Assembly (NCBI GenBank): GCA_911728455.2 | Contig: OU452234.1 | Location: 13,899,338-13,963,337, forward strand | DNA: 64,000 nucleotides | Source: Marthasterias glacialis | Taxonomy: Eukaryota > Echinodermata > Asteroidea > Forcipulatida > Asteriidae | Direction: 5' to 3' | Shown: positions 1 to 12,941 of the stretch, in pieces | Layout of the letters: each line of letters opens with the position of its first letter | Numbering within the stretch: position 1 is the stretch's first letter | Position numbers and translations under genes: made by a program | The notes under the pieces: generated by a model | Told to the model about the DNA's origin: nothing | What the model saw: the letters and a program-made list of their open reading frames with translations, nothing else | Database searches by the model: none

Positions 1-38
1 AAACTGGAGTCTACCTAGTTCAGGTAAGTCCTGCTGTT

Positions 39-94
39 TATCTCTGCTGTCAAGTAGACAGGGAAATATCTCTGCTGTCAAGTAGACAGGGAAA
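39..94. repeat. 28-bp tandem duplication in a TDH intron
   Basis: Two perfect head-to-tail copies of a 28-bp unit beginning TATCTCTGCTGTCAAG. The rest of positions 1-430 is TDH intron (minus strand) without a recognisable next exon. The fourth TDH coding exon must lie left of the window. Confidence 0.9.
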
Positions 95-430
95 CTGGGG
101 GACTTCCCCATTTGCTTATCAGGGGCATGGGGGGGGAGTTGTGTTTATCTTCACTGACAGGAGTGTGATATATTGGTCTCAATGTTTGGACCAGCCTGCT
201 CTTGTCCTCGTCAGAAGACTGATGAGTGAAGTGGTTGGTTAGGAATGGTTTTCACTTTACAATACATAGTACATCTCCCCTACTGTACTGACAAGCAATG
301 CCGTATTCATTGTTTGGCCATGCAGCGTAAAGTGTATCAAATTCAGCCACAACCAGCTGATGGGACAGTGAAGATTTTGATTGTTAATTTGAACTTGTGT
401 CCTTATCTTTAGTACATATAATAATCTCAC

Positions 431-3727
<3,297 letters not shown>

Positions 3728-4034
3728 TGTTTACTGTGAAAGATAAACAGAGCAAATGGGATTATTCTTATCTTAAGCACCTTTACATTCCACACACTTG
3801 TAAACATCTACAATTACAGAACACATTAGGCTATCACTGTGTAAACTCATTTGGGTCATTCATGAAGCCAGTATACATGGGCATGTATGCCTGCCCATCT
3901 ACCATTGCATGTACCATGGCATGTGTATGCCACTGCTCTCTAGTATGGTGTACGCACCAAATCCATGCCAACATTCTGATGTCACAATGTGCAGACTTAC
4001 TAGCCTGCTGAAGAATCCACAGTTAAAATCTCAG

Positions 4035-4170
4035 ACTGGGGCACAGGTTAGCTTAGTGGTTTCAAGTTCCCTGCCCTCCTGGCCTTTCACCTCTGTGGAT
4101 CCTACATGCAGTTTGATTTACCAGACTGGAACCTTGCGTAGGGATTAGGTTTTCAGTCCCTACCTTTTTT
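4035..4170 (+). mobile_element. Degraded tRNA-type SINE fragment
   Basis: A-box-like GTTAGCTTAGTGGTT is followed by CCTTTCACCTCTGTGGAT and, at the end, GGATTAGGTTTTCAGTCCCT. The order resembles a tRNA-headed SINE common in echinoderm sequence. It is heavily mutated. The rest of 3728-4258, upstream of TDH, shows no gene; it should hold the TDH promoter, but I see no clear TATA box. Confidence 0.4.
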
Positions 4171-4502
4171 AGGTACAAACCAATTAGATTGTTTTTTTTT
4201 TTCTCAAATAACTCATGATTTTCTCAGAACCTGCTGGAGAGGAGAAACTTTGTTTCTTTTAAGGCAATCCATCAGGCTCTAGCCCGTGCACTATCCCCAT
4301 CCTCTGTGTTATAACTGTGTTTGTTGTATCTTTTATTGGTTTTTCTATTTTTATGTATGTACTTTTTTTATGACAGTATGAGAAAGAAAATAAATAAATA
4401 GCCCTATAAAATGGATTCTCCCTAATTGGGTTTTTTTTCCTCCAATGTCTAAAACTTAATTTTTTGATTGTCATCTTAAAAAATTTCCGTGATGTTTCCA
4501 TA

Positions 4503-5365
4503 GGACGCTTTGCAAAAACAAACTATTTTGGCAATCAAGTTCAACAGAGAAACAAATAATCCTAAAGATACTTGGAAGCTTATCAATTCATTATTGTGTA
4601 GATCAAAACCTCAATCTAATCCTTCATATTTTGACCGAAATGGTGTGCGTATTAAAAATGATAATGACATCGCTAGTGCTTTTAATGACTATTTTAATAA
4701 CATAGCACAAGAACTTCCTATGTGTGATCAATCTTTTGAGACGTTTCTATCTGACAAGAGTCACCTTTTTTTTTATTTCTTGACCCAATCACTAAAGCAG
4801 AAATTCTCATTGTTATCTCCAAACTCTCTTCGAGGAAAGCACCAGGTTACGACAATTTCTAAAGGTGATTTTCTAAAGGTGATTACGAAATTTAAACGAA
4901 CAAAAAACAACATTGTATCTCGTGGTACCCTATTCTGGAATAGCCTCAACTTGGATATTAAAAAGCCGCGTTCTCTTAAGTTGTTTTCTAACAAACTGAA
5001 ACATCACCTCTTGAATATGTATTTGTACATCTAGTACACGCTTGTACAAAGATTGTTGTCTTGATAATTATTTAAATTAATTAGTCGGGTCTCACTGTTA
5101 TTGTTGTCCTTGTCATGTCCAAGTCCTTGTCTGTCCCAGGGAAATGTACAAAAGCAGAATGCTTCACGTTTTCCCTGCATGTTGGCTATCATAGTGTTTC
5201 ATCTGATGTTCCTTTAAAATTCCTCCAAAATTTCCATGCATTTTCTTGTTGACTCATGTGGCATCCATTTCTCTATAATTATACTCATTGTTACTTGCTT
5301 CAACTGTATGCTTAAATTGTTATTGCCAACATGAAATAAATGTGCATTGAATTGAATTGAATTGT
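4503..5365 (+). mobile_element. Internally deleted non-LTR retrotransposon (LINE) ORF2 remnant
   Basis: The open frame at 4510-5034 joins two distant parts of a LINE polymerase: an N-terminal pre-RT segment (NPKDTWKLINSLL, then FNDYFNNIAQEL) and the usual C-terminal end (GTLFWNSLNLDIKKP, then LFSNKLKHHLL). The middle with the catalytic YxDD motif is missing. Near 4810-4855 a second frame reads SSRKAPGYDN, the RT entry motif, so there is also a frameshift close to the T-run at 4768. After the stop comes a 3' UTR ending GAATTGAATTGAATTG (5344-5365), a short tandem tail as in CR1/L2-like LINEs. It cannot encode an active polymerase and may have spread as a deletion derivative. Confidence 0.75.
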
Positions 5366-5534
5366 CACTATAAAATAAGTCATCATCCATTCTTGCCCAA
5401 GTATAAATTTGTGTAACAATTTAGAATCACCTAACTATTGCCAATGTATTTACCTTCAGATAACTCTGAATTTTATTTTATTTATATTACTATCAAAACC
5501 ATTTCTTGAAGGGAAAAAGAAATACAAAACGCCT

Positions 5535-6410
5535 GTTGTGAATAAAATTCACAACAGGCTAAAGTCTTTGTCACCCTTTCAATTCCATGGCAATTGTTTA
5601 TCAACTTCATATTCCTCATTATTAATTTCCTCCCTTCACAGTTGACTTGTTAACGCTAATTCTGATAATGAAATGTTAGCTCTTAATACCAATGATCAAG
5701 CTCTTAACCAAAAAAGGTAATTTTCTTTTATCATGATGATACTTATAAAAAGCATGCCTTTAGCAATAATTATGAGCAAGGATTCCAGGTAAAGCCTTCA
5801 AAACTATTATGTTCATTTTAACCTGCTTATAAAATAAAATTAAAAATAATCGCCACAAAGATTACCAGTTTACCATTAATGAGTGGCAATTAATGATAAA
5901 ATTGTTTCCTTGTGAGTTACAGGTATATAATACTTCTGAACTTAGCTTTGTTATTTAATGACAATATTAACAAAAAGGAATTATGAAAATAACAATCTTT
6001 ATGTATCTATTCTAGACCACGATTCTGGTAATTTATTTCACAGTTGAAGTAAATTAACAAAATCGTAGTTTAGAACAGATACATAAAGACTGCTATTTTC
6101 GTAAGTCCTTTTCATTAATTATTGTCAATAATAATAATAATACGCAGTTTTTATATAGCGCTTTATCACACACTATGGGCGTCTCAGAGCGCTCAGTATT
6201 TTTTCCTGCAAGGTATGATGAGTTACGTTTTTGAAGTATGAGACCTGTTCCTTTACATAGCACCATGTAATGGTTTACAAGGTGCTGTGGCGCAATCTGC
6301 AGCCGATCAATGAATACAAATTAATTAAAGTTCAGGAGTACTACATGTACACGTAACTCCCATGGGACTCTATCAGCAGCCTCGGGCGGTGCAGGGACTG
6401 GAGGGTTAAG
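5535..6410 (+). repeat. Dispersed repeat family X, copy 1
   Basis: Matches 34905-35430 plus 35764 onward in the same orientation. Shared blocks include GTTAACGCTAATTCTGA, TCATGATGA, CATGCCTTTAGCAATAA and CCAGGTAAAGCCTTCAAAA, closing with CAGCCTCGGGCGG-type sequence. A hairpin lies at 6000-6087 (ATGTATCTATTCTAGACC against its inverse). Copy 1 is interrupted at about 6125-6310 by another dispersed element. Confidence 0.75.
6125..6310 (+). mobile_element. Short dispersed element with AATAAT start
   Basis: Begins (AAT)n then ACGCAGTTTTTATATAGCGC, contains GGGCGTCTCAGAGCGCT, and ends near AATCTGCAGCCGATCA. A diverged copy is at 19650-19800 (GGGCGTCTCAAAGGGCT, AATCTGCAGCCAACCA). Both look like fragments of one SINE-like family; the copy here interrupts repeat X. 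Confidence 0.55.
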
Positions 6411-7010
6411 AAAACCCTCAAAATTGAATCACTGTCCCACTTTTTGCATTTCCCATCTTGACCATATTCTACCTAGTTATATTAGTATATTTTCTTGGGT
6501 GAATTCCCCCAGCATTTAGTCTTATTTTTCAATTTTTCCAGGTAGTATTTTCACATTGGTATGATTGGGCCAAATATCCATTGTTCGATCGTTGATTCAG
6601 TTGGTGAGTTACAACTTTACAGCTGTTTTCCTAAGTTGAGCATGGTTCGACTTTTTTTTTTTTTTTGCTTGTGCTTGTCACATGATCTGACGATAGACTA
6701 TCACCAAGATGCATCCTCCAATCAATCATCATGCACTGCATGCCGAGTAACTGACCTTTAATTATCTGAGACCTAGCACTAGCAATAGCGCTACAGTACT
6801 ACTGGTACTACATGTAGTACTAGCAGCAATCTGCCAAATTACAGCACAAACACACGGCCACATAACATACATGTAGCATAATACTTACCTGTACATATAT
6901 ACAGACAGTGAAAGTGTACCACTGACTGCTTTATGTTTGTGTCGGTTACCACCTCCATGCTTGGATGGTACATTGTAAATGGATTGGATACATTGGATCA
7001 GATTACGACT
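6411..7010. other. No gene seen
   Basis: AT-rich intergenic sequence with a 16-bp T-run near 6650 and a palindromic GTACTACATGTAGTAC at 6805-6820. Nothing coding is supported. Confidence 0.6.
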
Positions 7011-7330
7011 ACGTGTCATGGCCGAGCGGTTAAGAGCACCAGACTCAAGCTCTGGTGTTTCTGATCAGCAGAGTGTGGGTTCGAGTTCCGGTCCTGACAA
7101 TTGTGTCCTTAAGCAAGACACTTAAACCATTATAATATTGCTTCATCCTTCGGATGGGATGTAAAGCTGACCGTGTGCTGTATCATGACATTATAATTTA
7201 TGTATATCAACACTCAGTACTACACTAGAAACACTTATCGCTAAGACTTTAATTAAGAGAAGGGGTTCGCCCCGGTGTTTCTGGCGTGGTTAGTAGCTGC
7301 AACTGGCTCCCACAAGCTGGTGTGATCATG
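7011..7330 (+). mobile_element. tRNA-Leu(CAA)-derived SINE, best head
   Basis: The head (7014-7100) is the clearest tRNA-like copy: GTCATGGCCGAGCGGTTAAG (D arm), CCAGA-CTCAAGC-TCTGG (anticodon arm, anticodon CAA), a long variable arm, then GGGTTCGAGTTCC. The body has GTGTCCTTAAGCAAGACACT, CTTCGGATGGGATGTAAAGC and GGGGTTCGCCCCGGTGTTTC. The acceptor ends do not form a full stem, so this is a SINE and not a functional tRNA gene. Confidence 0.8.
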
Positions 7331-8075
7331 GAGGTAGAAATGGTGTGATGTTTCCGTAAGGATGCTTTGCCGAACATGGTACAGATACAGAACAGATACG
7401 GATGGATGAGCAGAAAAAATCTCGTGACAACAGAATTATTTCCACTGACACTGTCTGTAGTGTACTTACTCGGGGACTACTCTGGCTCGCGTGCACTGCG
7501 GGGGCTGACCGTAAGTAAACGACTTAGTCTTAAGTCTTTAAGTAGACATTTCATAATATACATGTATATACACTTATCTAAAAAGCGGAGAACTTATCAA
7601 TCAATATGCACTTCTTCATCATTCATATACTTACCAAAATAAGGACCCCTCAATTATCAAAAATATGCCGACCTTCCACTTGCTTAGTCTGTGTTGAGGC
7701 TACGGTGAACACACGCGCACACACACAGTGGGTTTGGTGGTTACGCATGCGCAGCTGATATTATGCTGTCTGGCACTTGGACTTCAACCTCCAGTTTCTG
7801 CGACAGACTATAAAACCAAGCCCCCAAGAACGAACCAATCAAAAGCCGATTCCGCTGCCCCCAAAAATAGTTTCAGCCTTTGACAAAAATCGGCATCGAA
7901 ACAAAATGCTTAACATTTTTTTAATTTTTTTTTTACAGTTCATTAAGTTCATTCACGGTTTGATACACAGCATGACAGGGCAGTTTAGTGACGGCGATGT
8001 GAGCACGAAGGCGTAGCGAGGCATGAAGGCGCCAGTGTTGTCATCAAACTTCATGCGTCTGCATCCAGGATTGTA
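7331..8075. other. No gene seen
   Basis: Intergenic; a short CA/CG-rich run at 7711-7730. The ORFs here are not protein-like. Confidence 0.55.
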
Positions 8076-8248
8076 TAGACCTTATGCACATGACGTCATT
8101 TGAGTAGGGCACCCTCGTCTAGAGGTCAAAATGAGGTTGTTCATTGGCCAATCCTGTGCGCCGCGCGTACAAATCTCGGCGTTTCCATTGTTACGTCATC
8201 GATTTACCTCTAAGATGGCGGCGTGATGACGTCAATGCATAAGGTCTA
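8076..8248. mobile_element. 173-bp MITE with TAGACCTTATGCA ends
   Basis: Terminal inverted repeats TAGACCTTATGCACATGACG (left) and CGTCAATGCATAAGGTCTA (right), with terminal TA dinucleotides compatible with TA target-site duplication. The interior has ATTGGCCAATC. It belongs with the elements at 30598 and 43319, which share a TAGACC start. Confidence 0.82.
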
Positions 8249-9630
8249 ATGGGGGCCGGTGGTGGATGGGGGATGCGGCATATATGCACCCTGGCCCCAC
8301 GAATGACCAGCCCCACATTGATTTATGCTTCCAATACCCTGCCACCAGCTACTGGAAGAAACCTTTCGAAAATGGATCACAGTTTTAGTATTGATTAGAG
8401 AATTTATATTATTTATTCGCTTATTTAATGTTAAAAAAATGTTAAGCTTATTTTTTGTTTACTTTGGGAGGGGATATTAGAGAAATATTCGTTTTTTACT
8501 GAAAAGAACACCCAAAAGGAATCTTTATTGGCAAAATATAATCGTTGAACAACAACTGAAATAGCAACACTGCAACAATGAAAAAAATAAATCACTTCTA
8601 AACCAACTCTCATAGTTATTACAATTGGTTTTGGGGGTAGGCAGTAGGCTCAACATATTTAAATAAAAAAAAAAACACAATGTTGTTGTTTGTGTATGGA
8701 AAGGATCACTCCACATCCTAGATTCCATGGTTGTAATGACTTTTCGAGACCAAACACCGATTATTAAATCGTTGTTTTTATTTCATGAACCTTTATGGTA
8801 TCAGCCTGTTCGCACCATAGAGCTCCGTGTTCGCACTTAGCATGTGTGAGGAAGTTGATTGGTAACCGGTCGTATGTCACTCCTTGATTTTATTTTTATT
8901 TTTTTTTTATTAATATCCATTACCAAGCATGTTTTATGGACTCCTCTGGTCACCTTTTAAAGCTCACTGATGACAAGTCATCGCCCCACGCCCCGCCTCC
9001 TCTTTTCTCGAGATAAGACATGCAACAGCCGTCGCTTTTTGAGCCAATTGAGTAGAAACCGCTTGAGGGCGTGATCCTGTCTGGTGCGCGCTCTACACTA
9101 TACGCTGGTCATGCTATTGCTAGTCTACTGTCGATCATGACTGTACCGAGGAAAGTACTGACAGTGACACTACACTCATCATCATAGAGACGGGATGATC
9201 GGACATAACTCATCATGATTTTATTAGTTGTTGCTTTCTATTCATACAGTCAGTCCATCATGTCATAACTATTTGGATTGCCATATTCCACCATATAAAT
9301 GCACAACGTGTATTCGAGGAGGGCTTCTTTGTTTCTGCACGAGAGCTATTTCGCTTGTTTGACCTTTTAGATTTAGGTGAGCAATTGTTGTAAATCAAAA
9401 TTTTATTTTCTAAACTTAAAAAGAAAGTATACACAATGTCCCTGGGATTTGGATCGTTAAATCATACGTCTCGGTTGCAGTTTTTTGTACATAGAGCTAG
9501 TCCGAATTACAATACTAAATACTAATTTAAGTACAATTACAACATGTACAACGCTTTTTAACATTTTGACATTAAAATAGTAGACTGGCGTACATGTGTA
9601 GAGTCCGAGTGAACGCTCATGTGTTTGTTG
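8249..9630. other. No gene seen
   Basis: About 1.4 kb intergenic with several T-runs and a G-rich stretch near 8255-8275. No exon-like frame with splice sites was recognised. Confidence 0.5.
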
Positions 9631-10296
9631 GTACATGTGTGGATGTTCCGTCCCAACTTGATAATCGACCTAACTATAGTTGGGACTGGTCCCAACTTGA
9701 GTGTTGCAGTTGGGGTGTCCCAACTGTAGTTAGGATTGCAGTACCGTCGGACCCAGTACCCCGACCCCCCCCCCCCCCCCACACACACACACACAGAATG
9801 TGATATGTCCGCACAAACGGCAACACAGTGAAAGTGTTAATGACAATGTTCATTTCTTCAATTATTTTAACGAAATAGACAAGAATAAAAAACAAAATAG
9901 TAATAGTAAGAAGTTATTAAGACCACTTTATTCTAGTACTTTTTGAGACGAATTAGAATTTTAGTTACCGAGAGAAGGGAAATTAAATCAGTACTTTTGG
10001 AGACTGAAAACGTAACCTCCTGTCATAATTATGTGTCCGTCAACAGAGCCCTCTGAAAAAAAGACACTTGTAAACCCACATGTTCTGTATATAATTATTT
10101 ATGACAAGTTAGAGGCCCAGGAGAATCAACCAAAGGGCCTTTTTCAAACCTCGTTTTTGGCTTCGGCTCCGCTTTCGTGTAGTAGAGCGGCATGGGCGAT
10201 CCCAACTATAGTTGGGACGCCCCAACTGTAACACTCAAGTTGGGACCAGTCCCAACTATAGTTGGGGCGATTGTCAAGTTGGGACGGAACATGTAC
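9631..10296. mobile_element. Fold-back element with ~100-bp inverted arms
   Basis: Arm 9631-9738 and arm 10193-10296 are inverted copies. Each is built from repeated CCCAACT/AGTTGGG blocks such as AACTATAGTTGGGACTGGTC, so each arm is itself palindromic. The centre carries a C-run followed by (AC)n at 9766-9795. The flank 9590-9630 (AGTGAACGCTCATGT) recurs at 39045-39095, where no such insert is present. Confidence 0.72.
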
Positions 10297-10530
10297 AATG
10301 CCAGGGATGCCCAAAAACAGGAGGTGACAAAAAAGGACGCCTTGACGGACCTTTGTGGCTCATCTCATGACCCGGACTCGGACTCGACCCAAATGTCTTA
10401 CATGTACGGTGACTCAGACTCCCCCTCGACAGTCTGGATTCGGACTTGAAGAATGAGTTTTTGAATACAACTATGTGGTTTGGATGCCCAAAAAATTACT
10501 TTAGCCAGTACACTCCCACTCTATCTGAAC

Positions 10531-10782
10531 CATATAGTTTTATATAAGAACTAGAGGGAGCACTCGCTATGCCACGCACGGAACTCCACTGACTCACCAT
10601 GGGCGAAAATCCCTATGGGCCAATTGCATACAAATGTCCACTTAGAAAATGGTCGCTGTGTGAACGGATGAGTGAACAGTGTAAATGAATGGTCTGCGCC
10701 ATTTTCTCAGTGGAAGAAAAATGCTCCTTGTTGGGCCGTGTCGCATGGTTTGTATGCCCTCTAGTTCTTATATAACTCTATG
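10531..10782. mobile_element. 252-bp TIR element with 8-bp target duplication
   Basis: Left end CATATAGTTTTATATAAGAA, right end (inverted) CATAGAGTTATATAAGAA, with CTAGAGGG following in both. Flanked by the direct repeat ATCTGAAC at 10523-10530 and 10783-10790, an 8-bp target-site duplication. TSD length and a CA start fit P or hAT superfamilies. Non-coding, so mobilised in trans if at all. Confidence 0.88.
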
Positions 10783-10790
10783 ATCTGAAC

Positions 10791-11625
10791 ACTAAAAAGT
10801 AAGTGAGTTCAAACTCACCCACTGTATGCTTGAAACAGCTGTTGTCTATGGCATTGCCCAGGCAGTTGTAAGGTCATTATGTAATTTCATTATTACACCC
10901 TCATGGAGTCATGACATTAGCTAAAATCCTAGCTCTAACACTAACACTAAAACAGTGCTCTGGACCCATCATGTCTTTGTATTGTAGTAAAAAAACTACC
11001 AGTGTAAAGTTTGTGTGAAAAAAGTTTAGAAGCAGTTTTCACTAGGCTAGAATTTCATCTTTGAGAAGGGAAGGCCATTTTCATACTTCAAAGGGCACTG
11101 CTAGGCCAATTGGAAAAGTGTTAAGTCTGTGGGGAACTTTTCAAGGGGCACTAAGGCCTAGCCCAATAAATAGTGCCAATACGCTGGACTACCTCGGCTT
11201 CTTTCCCCGATGCTGATGTCCCCCAAAACATGAGATGAACTTTCAAATTGAGCTTACATTTTTTTTGAGGAACAGCAACCATCATGGCTCCGACGATGTT
11301 TGAATGTGTCAGTATCAGCCCTATGATTTTTCATAAAATTCCACCAAAAGACTAGGATTTATCGCATCACGAATGCACTCCAGACTCCCTGGCAATGACT
11401 GACATATCATTGAGGGGAAAATTTGGGCCAAAAAATGAAAGTGTCAAGTCCAGTGTATTGGAACTATTCATGGGGCTTACTAAGGCCAAGACCAGGGGCA
11501 ATCAGAGGACATGGCCTCCGTTTAATTCCAGTCCAGTTTTCAGGGTTACTTGGACTGCAATTAGAGCAGTAGCCAGTGCTTTCAAACTGCCCTTTCATTG
11601 AAGATCATGCTTCATTTGCCAACTG
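10791..11625. other. No gene seen; fragments of a GGGGCACTAAGGCC repeat
   Basis: TTCAAGGGGCACTAAGGCC-like blocks at about 11138 and 11467 repeat each other and match 3315 and inverted 26130. No gene is supported. Confidence 0.5.
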
Positions 11626-12510
11626 AATAGACCGATCCATTAAGCCCTGCCCTTGCTGTATTGGCCAATCACAGATGGGATTGCGCAACCAAAATTCCGA
11701 CAAAGTCCGACAAACACATTGGTTCATATGGCATGCGTGCACATTGGGCGGGGCTTAAAGGTCCCATGAATTTTTTTTTTTTATTGGTTAAAAAAATAAA
11801 GTATGCCTATAGTAATCTTTACTTTTTTCACATGCATATTAATCGTAGAAATAACGATTTCTAAAATTAGGGGGTTGCCGTGCTCCGCCCACCCTTCCTC
11901 ATTAACATAAAATCTGTGACGTAGACAGTGGAACGGCTGACCAGGACCATGTGTGTGACAATAACATACAATGCATTGTTGACCACTCGGCACCAGAGCC
12001 GTCTTTGAAATGTTTTACCACAGCCTACGTCATGGATCATTGCGCAATCAGATGGCACACATTTTCGGGGCTCAATTAAACTGTATTAACGCATAACAGA
12101 CACATCAAAATAGTCAATACTATGTTTTGTTAATTTCAAACCATATATTAACACGTTGATTGCCGACTACGAATATACTCGTACTAACAGGTGTACCGGA
12201 GTCTGCCACTACGAATATACTCGTAGAAAATGAAAGGTCTTTGCATTGTAACTTGAATAAACTGGCACCACTGATGGCGCAACCAATAAGCTGCTGGCAG
12301 TGGTGAGGACATGCTTCTATAAAGTGTACATGTTCAAACTATTTAAGTAAGTACCGGTACCTATTAAGTATGCGCGCATGCGCATAGGCCCCAACGCTTG
12401 GCAAATGGGAACGCCATGTGAAATTATTCACGGCAGTCAACGTGTTAAGCCACAAAAATGTTCTGTGACAAAAAAACCTCTTCATGGGCCCTTTAATAGA
12501 TGGGTCTATT
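11626..12510. mobile_element. Composite TIR region immediately upstream of XKR exon 1
   Basis: Outer ends are inverted: AATAGACCGATCCATTAAG (left) and, inverted, AATAGACCCATCTATTAA (right). A second inverted pair, TTAAAGGTCCCATGAA at 11755 and TTCATGGGCCCTTTAA ending 12495, lies inside it, and a TTAA-flanked element (12148-12448) is nested within that. The right edge is 37 bp from the acceptor of the first XKR coding exon. Confidence 0.6.
12148..12448. mobile_element. piggyBac-like MITE flanked by TTAA
   Basis: Both edges are TTAA (12148-12151, 12445-12448) followed by the inverted repeat CACGTTGATTGCCG / CGGCAGTCAACGTG. TTAA target duplication is characteristic of the piggyBac superfamily. 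Inside, the palindrome TACGAATATACTCGTA occurs twice (12170 and 12212). No transposase remains. Nested in the larger TIR region 11626-12510. Confidence 0.8.
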
Positions 12511-12595
12511 GTAAATTGATCAGTTGTTTTCTTGGTTGCTTTCCCAGATAAATTTGGTGCAGTTTTGGAGATGTCAGAGATTTGATCAGATCACA

Positions 12596-12941
12596 ATGAG
12601 TAGCCCACAGGGGAAACCTTCTCAGAAATACATGTATGATGATCACTCATCAACCCCTGCAACTAGTGGCCCCTCACCACACCCTGCTGATCCCCCACCA
12701 CACCCTGCTAATCCCCCACCACACCCTGCTGATCCCCCACCATACCCTGCTGATCCCTCACCAAACCCTGTGGGCCCTTCGCCGACCCCTGACAACCCAT
12801 CCGTGAGTCAGCAGCAGCAGCAAGTACAGCCCAAAAAGAAAGTGGTTGTGATCAAGCGTTATTTCGTCATTCTGGAATCGCTGTTCTTATTTGCGGGGAT
12901 GGTGACCTACATGGCAGATCTGATTACAGATATAGTCGTAG
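12596..12941 (+). CDS. XKR exon 1: Pro-rich N-terminus and first membrane helix
   Basis: A good acceptor (TTGCTTTCCCAG) ends at 12547, so this is probably the second exon with a short 5' UTR, and the ATG at 12596 is the likely start. An upstream in-frame ATG at 12524 would lie before that acceptor and is disfavoured. It encodes MSSPQGKPSQ, four copies of a PPPHPAD-like heptad, a QQQQQ run, the basic block PKKKVVVIKR, then the hydrophobic ILESLFLFAGMVTYM. It ends phase 1 at GTAG|GTAAGA. Confidence 0.85.

Noticed and set aside
7014..7100. Functional tRNA-Leu gene
   Set aside because: The anticodon arm is good, but the acceptor ends do not pair fully and a SINE body follows directly.
12524..12595. 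Alternative XKR start at 12524
   Set aside because: It lies before a pyrimidine-rich acceptor ending 12547, and the residues before MSSPQ look unlike a protein start.
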